From Microlunatus sagamiharensis (GTDB lineage Bacteria > Actinomycetota > Actinomycetes > Propionibacteriales > Propionibacteriaceae): a stretch of DNA of 64,000 nt. Below the pieces are notes generated by a model that was not told where the DNA came from, ran no database searches, and saw only the letters and a program-made list of their open reading frames with translations. The stretch covers positions 4,092,001-4,156,000 of the forward strand of contig NZ_LT629799.1 of the NCBI RefSeq assembly GCF_900105785.1, given 5' to 3'. Shown one piece after another: positions 9,196 through 17,572 of this stretch (position 1 is the stretch's first letter; each line of letters starts with the position of its first letter). Position numbers and translations under genes: made by a program.

Positions 9196-9669
9196 ATGCC
9201 CGACACGACGACCCCGCTCAAGGAGCGCCTCCGCACCGACCTGACCGCCGCCATGCGCAGCCGTGACAAGCTGCGCTCCGGCACCATCCGCATGGTCCTG
9301 GCCGCCATCCAGGAGGCCGAGGTCGCCGGCAAGGAGGCTCGCGCGCTGACCGACGAGCAGGTGCTCGACGTCGTCGTGCGCGAGGCGCGCAAGCGGCGCG
9401 AGGCGCACGAGGCGTACGCCGCCGCCGACCGCCCCGAGCTCGCCGAGAAGGAGCAGGCCGAGGCCGAGGTGCTCTCCGACTACCTCCCGCAGGCGATGAC
9501 GCCGGAGGAGATCGCCGCGGTCGTGACCGCGGCGGTCCAGCAGACCGGCGCCGCCGAGCTCGGCATGAAGGGCATGGGCAAGGTCATGGGCGTCGTGACG
9601 CCGCAGACCAAGGGCCGTGCCGACGGCGGCGCGGTCGCCGCCGAGGTGCGACGCCAGCTCGCCGGCTGA
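9196..9669 (+). CDS. GatB/YqeY domain protein
   Basis: A 157-residue helical protein of the YqeY family, related to the tail domain of aspartyl/glutamyl-tRNA amidotransferase subunit B, which binds tRNA. The N-terminal half has the typical LKERLRTDLTAAMRSRDK and IQEAEV segments; the C-terminal half has EVLSDYLPQAMTPEEI and MGKVMGVVTPQTKGRADG. The free-standing family has no firmly established function. It is transcribed divergently from the phosphoesterase and convergently to the PBP, with a strong hairpin after its stop. Confidence 0.9.
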   Translation: MPDTTTPLKERLRTDLTAAMRSRDKLRSGTIRMVLAAIQEAEVAGKEARALTDEQVLDVVVREARKRREAHEAYAAADRPELAEKEQAEAEVLSDYLPQAMTPEEIAAVVTAAVQQTGAAELGMKGMGKVMGVVTPQTKGRADGGAVAAEVRRQLAG

Positions 9670-9689
9670 CGCCTGGCCCCGGACGCACG

Positions 9690-9723
9690 AGAGGCCGGCT
9701 CCCCATGCGGGGAGCCGGCCTCT
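9690..9723. terminator. Bidirectional terminator hairpin
   Basis: A perfect 15-bp stem (9690-9704 with 9709-9723) closes on a four-base ATGC loop. It lies between the converging GatB/YqeY gene and PBP gene and should stop transcription from both. Confidence 0.85.
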
Positions 9724-9742
9724 GCCGTACCAGGGGGACGGG

Positions 9743-12205
9743 TCAGCCGTCGCCCTTCTTCTTGTCGTCCTTCTTCTTGTCCTCGGCCTTCTTCTTCGCG
9801 TCGGCCTTCTTCTTGGCCTCCGCGGCGGCCTTGGCCCGGGCGATGGCGGGGTCCTTGCCCTTGCTCACGAGCTTGTAGACCGTGCTGAACTCCGACACCC
9901 GGGCACCGGCGCCCGGCGACCAGCCGAGGAAGGTGTACTTCGGCCGGTTGCTGTAGACGTACTGCGTGGAGACGTCGAAGCCGGCCTTCTCGAGCTTCTT
10001 CGTCGCCGCCGCGATGCTCAGGTTGCCGACGTAGGGGACCGTGACCTTCTTGCCGGTCTTGATCCGGCTCGCCGGCTCCTCGAACTTCGTGCGCGGGACC
10101 GACTTGAAGTACTGCTCCATGACGGGCTTCCAGATGTACTGCCCGGAGTCGCCCGAGCCGGAGCCCTCGAGGTAGCGACCGGTCGAGGGCACCCGGTAGC
10201 CGGTGACGCCGTGGCTGCGGAAGCCGGGCTTGCCCTTCATGAACGGCTTCTTCTGGTTGTCGATCGAGATCATCGCGACGCCGGCGATCTCCGGGGTGTA
10301 GCCCGCGAACCAGACTGCCTCAGCGCTGTCGATCGTGCCGGTCTTGCCCGCCTGGTCGCGCCCGTCGCGCACGAGGGCCCGGGTGCCGGTGCCCTTGTAG
10401 ATGACCGACTTGAGGACCTTGTTGACGCCGTCCGCCACGTCCTCGTCCATGACCCGCTTGCAGTTCGCGCTGGGGGCGTCGAGCTGCTTGCCCTTCCGGT
10501 CGACGATCTTGGAGACGATGATCGGGCTGCAGTGGATGCCGCCCGAGGCGAAGGTCGCGTACGCCTCGGCCACCGACATCGGCGCCACCTCAGCGGTGCC
10601 GAGGGTGAACGACGGCTTGTCCTGGTACTCCTTGACGATGTTGATCGGCTTGGCGCCGAGCTGGTGACCGACCTTGATCCCGGTCTTCTCCGCCATCTTC
10701 GTGACACCGCACATGCCGGTGGCCAGCTCGAGCTGGACGAAGTAGGTGTTCACCGACCACTCGGCCGCCTCGGTCATGCCGATGGTCTTGCTGTGGCCGA
10801 CCGAGTTCTTGACCCGCCACTTGTCGTAGACCTTGCCGCGACCGTCGCAGGTGTCGAAGGTGCGGCCGGTGAAGTCGTAGGGCGACTTGGCGTTGAACTT
10901 CTTGCTGATCGGGATGCCCTTCTCCAAGGCTGCGGCCATGGTGAAGGCCTTGAAGGTCGACCCTGCCTGGTAGCCCTGGATGCCGCCCATCTCGCTCGGG
11001 GCCGACAGGTTGAAGTAGGTCTGGCCCTTCTTCTTGTCCGAGCCCATGACCGGGCGGCTCTGGGCCGAGGCCACGATCAGGCCGGTGCCGGGCTGGATCA
11101 TGTTCATGGTCGAGATCAGCGGGTCCTTGGCGCCGACGAAGGCGCTGACCTTCTTCTGCGCCAGGTCCTGCGACTTGGGGTCGATGGCGGTGTAGATCTT
11201 CAGCCCACCGCGGTCGAGCATCGTGTTCCGCTCGCGGACGTTGTCGCCGAGGCTGGGGGACTGCTCGAGCGTGCGGCGGACGTAGTCGCACAGGAACGGG
11301 TATCGCGTCCCGACGCAGCCCTGGACGATCGACTTGACCGCCTTGGTGTCGAAGCCCTGCTGCTTGGCCTTCTTGATCTCCGCCGGCGTCGCGAGCCCGA
11401 GCTCGCCCATCCGGTTGAGCACGACGTCGCGGCGGTCGAGCGCGGCCGCGCGGTTGTTCATCGGGTTGTTGGCGTCGGGGTTCTGCACGAGGCCGGCGAG
11501 CATGGCCGCCTGGCCGAGGTTCAGCTTGGAGGCCGAGGTGTTGTAGTAGTGCTTCGCCGCCGCCTCGACCCCGTACGCCCCGTCGCCGTAGTAGGCGATG
11601 TTCAGGTAGTTGGAGAGGATCTGGTCCTTGGTGAGGCGCTTCTCCAGCGCGATCGCGTAGCGCAGCTCGCGGACCTTGCGCTCCATCGTCGGCGCCTTGG
11701 CGTCCTCGACGCACTTCTTGATCTTGGCGTCCGAGGCGCCCTTGCTCTGGCACGACTCGATCTGGACCATCTTCACGTACTGCTGCGTGATGGACGACCC
11801 GCCCTGCGTGCCCACGTCGCTCGTCGAGTTGCGCACCAGCGCGCGCAGGGTGCCCTTGACGTCGAGGGCGCCGTGCTCGTAGTAGCGGTGGTCCTCGATC
11901 GCCAGCTGCGCCTGCCGCATGACCGGCGCGATCTTGTTCAGCGCGACCGGGATGCGGTTCTCGTCGTAGAAGTAGGCCAGCACCTTGCCGTCGGCCATGT
12001 AGACCGTCGAGCGGGTGGGCGGCGTCGGCGTCGCGAGCTCGGTCGGCAGGCTGTTCAGCTCGTCGGCGGCAGCCTTGCTGCCCATCCCCGCCAGCCCCGC
12101 GTACGGGACGAAGAGGCCGGCGACCAGCACGCCCGCGAGCACGCTGACGATGGCGAACATCGTCAGCGAGTAGGCGACGCTCCCGACTCGTTTAGGACTT
12201 GGCAC
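9743..12205 (-). CDS. ponA2: Class A penicillin-binding protein with PASTA domain (PonA2-like)
   Basis: Bifunctional peptidoglycan synthase of 820 aa: glycosyltransferase plus transpeptidase. One membrane helix near residues 12-38 is followed by the GT51 domain with EDHRYYEHGALD (catalytic Glu) and GGSSITQQYVK. The transpeptidase has GSTFK (active-site Ser), SVNTYF and KTGT. A single PASTA domain follows (VPYVGNLSIAAATKKLEKAGF), then a tail of about 30 residues made almost only of Lys, Ala, Asp and Glu. The start ATG 12205 faces whiB across a 297-bp divergent region. The ponA2-whiB4 pairing is also found in mycobacteria. The charged tail should lie outside the membrane and could contact anionic wall polymers; that is inference. 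Confidence 0.93.
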   Translation of the reverse strand: MPSPKRVGSVAYSLTMFAIVSVLAGVLVAGLFVPYAGLAGMGSKAAADELNSLPTELATPTPPTRSTVYMADGKVLAYFYDENRIPVALNKIAPVMRQAQLAIEDHRYYEHGALDVKGTLRALVRNSTSDVGTQGGSSITQQYVKMVQIESCQSKGASDAKIKKCVEDAKAPTMERKVRELRYAIALEKRLTKDQILSNYLNIAYYGDGAYGVEAAAKHYYNTSASKLNLGQAAMLAGLVQNPDANNPMNNRAAALDRRDVVLNRMGELGLATPAEIKKAKQQGFDTKAVKSIVQGCVGTRYPFLCDYVRRTLEQSPSLGDNVRERNTMLDRGGLKIYTAIDPKSQDLAQKKVSAFVGAKDPLISTMNMIQPGTGLIVASAQSRPVMGSDKKKGQTYFNLSAPSEMGGIQGYQAGSTFKAFTMAAALEKGIPISKKFNAKSPYDFTGRTFDTCDGRGKVYDKWRVKNSVGHSKTIGMTEAAEWSVNTYFVQLELATGMCGVTKMAEKTGIKVGHQLGAKPINIVKEYQDKPSFTLGTAEVAPMSVAEAYATFASGGIHCSPIIVSKIVDRKGKQLDAPSANCKRVMDEDVADGVNKVLKSVIYKGTGTRALVRDGRDQAGKTGTIDSAEAVWFAGYTPEIAGVAMISIDNQKKPFMKGKPGFRSHGVTGYRVPSTGRYLEGSGSGDSGQYIWKPVMEQYFKSVPRTKFEEPASRIKTGKKVTVPYVGNLSIAAATKKLEKAGFDVSTQYVYSNRPKYTFLGWSPGAGARVSEFSTVYKLVSKGKDPAIARAKAAAEAKKKADAKKKAEDKKKDDKKKGDG

Positions 12206-12421
12206 CGCTTGAGGGTACGCGAGCAGGGTCCGCGCGGCACAACCCCGCGCGGACGACCCCCGGATCGTTGCACACCCCGCCCGGTCCGCCGCCGGCGGTC
12301 TTGCCCCGAAATCCTTCGGAGACCGACCAATCCGCGGGGCAGCGTGCCACCGAAGTCAGGGAAAGATCACGATCTCATCAGTTTCTCAGCGCGAATCCAG
12401 AAATGGTGGCGTAACGAATCC

Positions 12422-12440
12422 GGTGATCGTACGATTCACC
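12422..12440. promoter_or_regulatory. Palindromic candidate operator in the ponA2-whiB divergent region
   Basis: The perfect palindrome ATCGTACGAT (12426-12435) is flanked by GGTG on the left and CACC on the right, in one of the few AT-richer stretches (about 12355-12440). It lies about 60 bases before the whiB start and 220 before the ponA2 start. A regulator binding both promoters, or WhiB itself, is possible; the binder is unknown. The rest of the 12206-12502 gap shows no gene. Confidence 0.45.
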
Positions 12441-12502
12441 AGTCGACCCACCAGGGCCGGGGATAGCCCGGGTCGGCAGCCACAACCAAGGGGAGAATCA
12501 GC

Positions 12503-12790
12503 ATGTCTGTCATCACGCACGCCGACTGGACGATCGACGCCAAGTGCCGGGGCATGGAGGACGCCCTGTTTCCTGAGGCGTCGGAGCAGAAGCGGGTCCG
12601 CCAGCTCTGCATGGGTTGCCCGGTCCGCATGAACTGCCTCAGCGAGGCCCTCGACAACCGCATCGAGTGGGGTGTGTGGGGCGGCATGACCGAGCGCGAG
12701 CGCCGTCAGCTGCTGCGCCAGCGCCCCGACGTCTCCTCCTGGGCCGACCTCCTCATGGGTGGTCAGCGCTCGGTCGAGCGCGCAGCCTGA
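12503..12790 (+). CDS. WhiB-family iron-sulfur transcription regulator (WhiB4-like by context)
   Basis: A 95-residue Wbl protein. Four cysteines hold the [4Fe-4S] cluster: C15 in AKCRG, then C36, C39 and C45 in LCMGCPVRMNCL. The G(I/V)WGG turn is GVWGG, followed by the basic ERERRQLLRQR. AGGGGAGA precedes ATG 12503. Wbl proteins sense NO or redox state through the cluster and act with the primary sigma factor or as DNA-binding proteins. The position beside a ponA2-like PBP and an ArsA-like ATPase pair matches whiB4 of mycobacteria. Subfamily assignment rests on this context. Confidence 0.93.
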   Translation: MSVITHADWTIDAKCRGMEDALFPEASEQKRVRQLCMGCPVRMNCLSEALDNRIEWGVWGGMTERERRQLLRQRPDVSSWADLLMGGQRSVERAA

Positions 12791-13232
12791 CGCTTCTCGT
12801 CCTCGTCCCGGTGCCCGCTTCGGGTGCCGAACGGCTCGACGAGCACGCCGCTTCGCAACCATCCGCCCGGGCGCCGTCTCGTACGGCGTTCCCGTGCGGT
12901 CGGTGGTGCCCGGGCTCCCGCCAGACCCATCCACGCTCAGCGGCGTGCTCGTCGAGCCGCCCTTCAGGGTGCGGTTCGGCGTCGGCCAGCCGCGGTCGGG
13001 CTGCCCGACGTCCGTGCGCTGCCGCCTGCGGCTTCGGCCCGGAGCCGTCGGGGCGCTGACGCGCGCCAGGTCCTCCGCGCTCGGCTCCGTCAGTTGCTCC
13101 CTGCGCTTGTCGAAGGGCCCCCACGCTCAGCCGGCTGGCGACCCCTGAGCGGGACCACGACCCCTGAGCCTGTCGAAGGGCCCTACGGCTCAGCCCGGAC
13201 CACGACGGCTGAGCTCGCTCGACGCGTGAGGC
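12791..13232. repeat. Repeat-rich intergenic region between whiB and the ArsA-like pair
   Basis: No credible gene. The region holds a 19-bp perfect inverted repeat, CGGCTCGACGAGCACGCCG at 12832-12850 and its reverse complement at 12941-12959. It also holds two tandem copies of a short element: CCCTGCGCTTGTCGAAGGGC (13101-13120) and CCCTGAGCCTGTCGAAGGGC (13162-13181), 61 bases apart and each followed by a similar ACGnCTCAGCC. A further exact copy of the second lies at 34883-34902. The element is itself partly palindromic (CCCT...AGGG). It resembles dispersed short repeats in actinobacterial genomes. Confidence 0.7.
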
Positions 13233-14426
13233 TCAGTCGTCCTTCTCGGCGAGGAGGGCGCCGACCTGGCGGAGGTCGGCGAGGGCGGTGACGTCGCTGG
13301 GGAGCGCCGGCACGCGGGTCTGCGGGACGGTCGGACGTGCCGTCGCGAAGCGGTCGAGCAGGACGGCCTCGGCCTCGGCCACGCGCATCAGGTCGGCGTG
13401 GCGGCGCAGGGCCTCGGCCTCGAGCCGGGTCGGGCCGGCCTCCTCGAGGTCCTCGGCGAGGGCCACGGCACGCTCGGCCGAGACGTCGAGCTCGCTGCCG
13501 TGGACGCGGTTCACGACCAGGCCCCCGAGCGGCATGCGCTCCTCGGTGAGGCGGTCGACGAAGTACGAGGCCTCCCGCAGCGCGTCGCGCTGGGCGGTCG
13601 CGACCACGAGGAACACCGTGTGCTCGGAGCTCAGCCGGGCGAACGTCTCCTCCGCCCGCTGACGGAACCCGCCGAAGATCGCCTCGCACGCGCGCACGAA
13701 GGTCTGCACGTCGGTGATGATCTGGCTGCCGAGGATCTTGTTCATCGCGTTCGAGACCAGGGTGAAGCCGACGCCCATCAGGCGTAGCGGTCCCTTGGCC
13801 GGCGCGAGCAGCAGGCGGATGAACCGCCCGTCGAGCAGCGAGCTCAGGTGCTCGGGGGCGTCGAGGAAGTCCAGCGCCGAGCGGGCCGGCGGGGTGTCGA
13901 CGACGATCAGGTCCCAGGCGGGACGCCCGGCCCTCGCGTCCGCGGCGGCCTGCGCGTGGAGCTGGCCGAGCCGCTCCATGGCCATGTACTCCTGCGTCCC
14001 CGAGAAGGAGGACGAGAGCGCCTCGTAGAAGGGGTTCGCCAGGATCTGCTCGGCCTTCTCCGGGGTCGAGTGGGTGAGCACGACCTCGTCGAAGGTCCGC
14101 TTCATGTCGAGCATCATCGCGTCGAGGCTGCCGCCGGCGGAGTCGTCGACGCCGAGCACCGGGCGGGGGGTGTTGTCGAGCTCGCCGAGGCCCAGCGACT
14201 GCGCGAGCCGGCGGGCCGGGTCGATGGTCAGCACGACGACACGACGGCCGGCCTCGGCCGCGCGGACCGCGATCGCCGCGGAGGTCGTCGTCTTGCCGAC
14301 GCCCCCGGAACCGCAGCAGATCAGGATCTCGATGCTGCGGTCGCCGATCAGGGTGTCGACGTCGAGGAAGGGAGCTGCAGGGGTCGGTCGGGCGCCGTGC
14401 GCGCGGCCGGGGGTCTGGGCTCTCAC
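13233..14426 (-). CDS. ArsA/Get3-like ATPase, second gene of pair (Rv3680-like)
   Basis: P-loop ATPase of the anion-transporting/Get3 family, 397 aa. The deviant Walker A is CCGSGGVGKTTTSAA; switch regions include LTIDPARRLAQSLGL and VVDTPPARSALDFL. No arsenite-binding cysteines or arsenic genes are nearby. Its GTG start overlaps the stop of the preceding ArsA-like gene by four bases, so the two are probably made together and may form a heterodimer. In mycobacteria the pair (Rv3679-Rv3680) sits in the same place beside whiB4 and is reported to be involved in protection against reactive compounds; that function is recalled, not shown here. Confidence 0.88.
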   Translation of the reverse strand: MRAQTPGRAHGARPTPAAPFLDVDTLIGDRSIEILICCGSGGVGKTTTSAAIAVRAAEAGRRVVVLTIDPARRLAQSLGLGELDNTPRPVLGVDDSAGGSLDAMMLDMKRTFDEVVLTHSTPEKAEQILANPFYEALSSSFSGTQEYMAMERLGQLHAQAAADARAGRPAWDLIVVDTPPARSALDFLDAPEHLSSLLDGRFIRLLLAPAKGPLRLMGVGFTLVSNAMNKILGSQIITDVQTFVRACEAIFGGFRQRAEETFARLSSEHTVFLVVATAQRDALREASYFVDRLTEERMPLGGLVVNRVHGSELDVSAERAVALAEDLEEAGPTRLEAEALRRHADLMRVAEAEAVLLDRFATARPTVPQTRVPALPSDVTALADLRQVGALLAEKDD

Positions 14427-15385
14427 GCTGCCTCCAGGGCGAGCTGGTCGGTGAGCTGCTCGGCGACCGCGAACAGGGACTCGGCATCGATGCCCAGCGG
14501 GTCGAAGTCGACCTGGACGAGCGGCAGCCCGAGGCGGAGCAGGCGGTCGTGGCGGACCTGCTGCTCGAGGGTGCGTGACGCCTCGACGGCGAACTCCGCC
14601 GCGAGCGCGCGGTTGTGGGTGTCGTCCCAGCCGGGCACCGCGAGGTCGACCGAGCCCGCCGCGACGTCGGCGAGGACCGCCGGCTCGAAGGGGGAGGGGT
14701 TGACCATGTTCTCGATGATCGTGCCGACCCGGGTGCCCGAGGGCTGCAGCGCCGCGACGGCCTCCTCGGTCTCGCTCACGGGCATGTCCTCGAGCAGCGT
14801 CACCAGGTGAGTGATCGTCGTGCGCGCCCGCAGCAGCGCGGCGACGGAGTCGGCCTGCGCACGGATCGGGCCGACCTTGGCGATGCCGGAGACGGCGTCG
14901 TGGATGTTGAGGAACTGCCCGATGCGGCCGGTGGGCGGGGCGTCGAGGACGACGGCGTCGTACGCGGTCGGCAGCCCCTTCTCCCCGCGGCGGACCGCCT
15001 CGTAGACCTTGCCGGTGAGCAGCACGTCGCGCAGGCCCGGGGCGATCGAGGTGACGAAGTCGATCACGCCGAAGCGGTCGAGCGCGCGGCCGGCGAGACC
15101 CAGGTGGTAGAAGGTCTCGAGGTACTCGCGCAGCGCGTCCTCGGCGTCGATCGACAGCCCGAAGACGGTGCCGCCGGCCGGCGTACGCGTCAGGCGACGC
15201 TCCTCGTCGCCCTCCAGCGGCGGGACCCCGAAGAGCTCGGCCAGGCCCTGGCGGCCCTCGACCTCGCAGAGCAGCACCCGGCGCCCGCGGGTCGCGAGCG
15301 CGCAGGCCAGCCCTGCGGCGACCGTCGTCTTCCCCGTGCCGCCCTTGCCGCTGACGACGTGCAGCGTGTGGCGCGGCGCCGTCAC
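14423..15385 (-). CDS. ArsA/Get3-like ATPase, first gene of pair (Rv3679-like)
   Basis: A 320-residue partner with canonical deviant Walker A SGKGGTGKTTVAAG, CEVEGRQGLAELFG after it, and VLDAPPTGRIGQFL. The middle carries SIDAEDALREYLETFYHLG, a helical segment typical of this actinobacterial branch. It overlaps the F420 reductase stop by four bases upstream and the second ATPase by four bases downstream, so the three genes form a tightly coupled operon transcribed leftward. Confidence 0.88.
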   Translation of the reverse strand: MTAPRHTLHVVSGKGGTGKTTVAAGLACALATRGRRVLLCEVEGRQGLAELFGVPPLEGDEERRLTRTPAGGTVFGLSIDAEDALREYLETFYHLGLAGRALDRFGVIDFVTSIAPGLRDVLLTGKVYEAVRRGEKGLPTAYDAVVLDAPPTGRIGQFLNIHDAVSGIAKVGPIRAQADSVAALLRARTTITHLVTLLEDMPVSETEEAVAALQPSGTRVGTIIENMVNPSPFEPAVLADVAAGSVDLAVPGWDDTHNRALAAEFAVEASRTLEQQVRHDRLLRLGLPLVQVDFDPLGIDAESLFAVAEQLTDQLALEAA

Positions 15386-16038
15386 GCCTCGTCCTGTGCG
15401 GGCAGGCCGGTGACCGCGATGCCCGCGTGGGTCTTGTAGCGCCGGTTGACCGCGATGAGGTTGGCGGTGAAGGCCTCGACCGTGCGCGCGAGGCGCAGCC
15501 GGCCGGCGTAGACGCCGCGGGCGCCGGGGATCGACTGCGCCAGCTCGATGACCCGGCCCACGACCTCGCGGTCCTCGCCGAGCACCAGGACGTCGCCCGG
15601 GATGTCGGTGACGTCCGGGTCGTCGAGCAGCACGGCGCTGACGTGGTGGAAGGCGGCGACGACGGTCGAGCCGGTCAGGATGCGCTGGGCCTCCTGGGCG
15701 GCGGACCCGTCGGCGACCTCGATCGGGAACGGTCCCTGCTTGTCGAAGCCGAGCGGGTTGACGCAGTCGACGACGACCTTGCCCTCCAGGGCGCCGGCCA
15801 GCGAGGTCAGCAGGTCGGCGTGGCCCTCGTGCGGCACGGCGACGACGACCACGTCGGCGTCGGTGGCGTCGGCGTTCGCGACGCCGGTGACCCGTCCCGC
15901 CCCGGCGAGGCCCGCGGCCGTCTCCTGGGCGCGGGCGGCGTCGCGGCTGCCGAGCAGGACCTCGTGGCCCGCCATGGCGAAGCGGCGGCCCAGACCGCGC
16001 CCCTGCGGGCCGGTCCCGCCGAGGATCCCGACCTTCAC
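15382..16038 (-). CDS. npdG: NADPH:F420 oxidoreductase (FNO/NpdG family)
   Basis: Transfers hydride between NADP(H) and the deazaflavin cofactor F420. The N-terminal Rossmann motif is VGILGGTGPQGRGLGRRFA; LGSRD after strand 2 holds residues that select NADP phosphate. DCVNPLGFDKQGPF and AAFHHVSAVLL follow, as in known FNO enzymes. Length is 218 aa from GTG 16038, where the Rossmann fold begins; the longer open frame upstream has no domain. It is the first gene of an operon with two ArsA-like ATPases, an association I do not know from M. tuberculosis. It implies that the organism makes F420. Confidence 0.88.
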   Translation of the reverse strand: MKVGILGGTGPQGRGLGRRFAMAGHEVLLGSRDAARAQETAAGLAGAGRVTGVANADATDADVVVVAVPHEGHADLLTSLAGALEGKVVVDCVNPLGFDKQGPFPIEVADGSAAQEAQRILTGSTVVAAFHHVSAVLLDDPDVTDIPGDVLVLGEDREVVGRVIELAQSIPGARGVYAGRLRLARTVEAFTANLIAVNRRYKTHAGIAVTGLPAQDEA

Positions 16039-16167
16039 CGGCTCGTCCGGGCGTGCGAGCAGGCGCGGCGGGCGCGAGAGGTCATGGTCTTGATGGTAGC
16101 CAGCGGACGTATGCCGCCCGTCCGGGCGACGGGGCGGCCGGTCCACCCCGATCGCTAGGCTCCCGCC

Positions 16168-16326
16168 ATGACCACGTGGGAGTACCTGACGGCGCCGTTG
16201 CTCGTGCACGCGACCCAGCAGATCCTGAACAACTTCGGGGCGGAGGGCTGGGAGCTCGTGCAGGTCGTCCCGGGCCCCAACCCCAACAGCCTGGTGGCGT
16301 ACTTCAAGCGCCCCGTGACGGGCTGA
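16168..16326 (+). CDS. DUF4177-family small protein (Rv3678A-like)
   Basis: A 52-residue protein starting ATG 16168: MTTWEYLTAPLL, then NNFGAEGWELVQV and SLVAYFKRP. The W-E-Y start and GAEGWELV core are the DUF4177 signature. Function is unknown. It starts a run of rightward genes: its stop lies four bases before the RidA-like gene. Below common gene-length cut-offs, but conserved in the same place in mycobacteria. Confidence 0.85.
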   Translation: MTTWEYLTAPLLVHATQQILNNFGAEGWELVQVVPGPNPNSLVAYFKRPVTG

Positions 16327-16330
16327 TCCC

Positions 16331-16843
16331 GTGACGAGTGACGCCGACCGGCCGGGCTCGCCGACCGCCAGGCTCGAGGCGCTCGGCCTGACCCTGCCGG
16401 CGGTCGCGCCGCCGGTGGCCGCGTACGTCCCGGCGGTCCGGATGGGCTCGACGGTCTGGACCAGCGGCCAGCTGCCCTTCGTCGAGGGCCGGCTGCCGGC
16501 GACCGGCGTGGTCGGTGACGGCCTGCGCTCCGCGGTCGACGCCGAGTCGGCGTACGGCTACGCCCGCACCGCGGCCCTCAACGCGCTGGCCGCGGTCGCC
16601 GAGCAGGCCGGCGGTCTCGACCAGGTCGTCCGGATCCTCAAGGTCGTCGTCTTCGTGGCGAGCGCCCCGGACTTCACCGGTCAGCCCGGCGTGGCCAACG
16701 GCGCGAGCGAGCTCTTCGGCGAGGTCTTCGGCAGCGCGCACGCGCGCAGCGCCGTCGGCGTCGTGGTGCTGCCGCTCGACTCGCCGGTCGAGGTCGAGGT
16801 CGTCGCCGAGGTCCGCACCAGCCCGGGCGTCGTCCCGGTCTGA
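16331..16843 (+). CDS. RidA/YjgF-family protein
   Basis: Rid-family protein of 170 aa. Family members deaminate reactive enamine/imine intermediates made by PLP enzymes. The sequence shows VWTSGQLPFVEGRLPATG, AALNALAAVAEQAGG with VVRILKVVVFVAS, and a C-terminal HARSAVGVVVLPLDSPVEVEV segment with the arginine that binds substrate carboxylate in active RidA. It begins at GTG 16331, four bases after the DUF4177 stop, and is followed by a NUDIX gene. Confidence 0.88.
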   Translation: MTSDADRPGSPTARLEALGLTLPAVAPPVAAYVPAVRMGSTVWTSGQLPFVEGRLPATGVVGDGLRSAVDAESAYGYARTAALNALAAVAEQAGGLDQVVRILKVVVFVASAPDFTGQPGVANGASELFGEVFGSAHARSAVGVVVLPLDSPVEVEVVAEVRTSPGVVPV

Positions 16844-16854
16844 GGACCCGCGCG

Positions 16855-17562
16855 GTGGGGTCGGTGCCGGCGAGGCGGTCGAGCGAGGTGCTCGACGGCT
16901 TCGCCCCGCCGGTGCCCGCGGCCGTCGCCGCGCGGGCCGAGGCGATGGCCGTCGGCAGGCGACCGGTGGAGCCGCGGCGCTCGGCCAGCGTCGTGCTGCT
17001 GCGCGACGGAGCTCGTCCGGGGATGGACCCGGCCCGCGGTGTCGAGGTCTACCTGATGCACCGGCACGAGCGGATGCCCTTCGCCCCCTCGGTCGCGGTC
17101 TTCCCCGGCGGGGGCGTCGACGCGGTCGACGTCTCGCCTTCTGCGGCGGCCGCGGACCCGGTGCTGGCCTGCGCGCTCCGCGAGACCGCGGAGGAGACGA
17201 CCGTGCGGCTCGAGGCGGACGCCCTGGTGCCGTGGGCGCGCTGGGTCACGCCGGCGACCGAGCCCCGCCGCTACGACACGACCTTCTACCTCGCCGCGCT
17301 GCCCGGGGGCCAGGAGGCCCGCGACGTCTCGGGCGAGACGGTCCGCGCCGCCTGGACCCCGGTCCGGCAGGCCCTGGCCGACCGCGGGGCCGGCGACCTG
17401 GTGCTCATGCCGCCGACGTGGTCGATCCTGGCCGAGCTGACCGCCGCGCCGGACGTGGCGACGCTGCTGCGCGCGGGCGCGGGACGCCGGGTCGAGACGG
17501 TGCTGCCCCGGGTCGTGCCGCACGAGGGCGGGTGGCGGTTCGCGTACGAGGTGCTCGCATGA
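16855..17562 (+). CDS. NUDIX hydrolase (NUDT19-like)
   Basis: A 235-residue nucleoside-diphosphate-linked hydrolase. The NUDIX box is split by an insertion: [11 protein letters not shown], then about fifteen residues, then LACALRETAEETTV, which keeps the catalytic REtAEE core. Such insertions occur in NUDT19-like CoA/acyl-CoA pyrophosphatases. MHRHERMPFAPSVAVFPGG precedes the box. The start is GTG 16855, eleven bases after RidA, and the MBL gene follows after ten bases. Substrate is not determined. Confidence 0.82.
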   Translation: MGSVPARRSSEVLDGFAPPVPAAVAARAEAMAVGRRPVEPRRSASVVLLRDGARPGMDPARGVEVYLMHRHERMPFAPSVAVFPGGGVDAVDVSPSAAAADPVLACALRETAEETTVRLEADALVPWARWVTPATEPRRYDTTFYLAALPGGQEARDVSGETVRAAWTPVRQALADRGAGDLVLMPPTWSILAELTAAPDVATLLRAGAGRRVETVLPRVVPHEGGWRFAYEVLA

Positions 17563-17572
17563 CGGAGGTCCG

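Noticed and set aside
9617-12466. 949-codon plus-strand frame opposite the PBP gene
   Set aside because: It is antisense to a PBP with complete catalytic motifs and reads as low-complexity Leu/Arg/Asp/Gly; a shadow of high GC at third positions.
13233-15385. Arsenical resistance pump ATPases
   Set aside because: No arsenite-binding cysteine cluster and no arsB/arsR nearby; gene order matches the Rv3679-Rv3680 pair.
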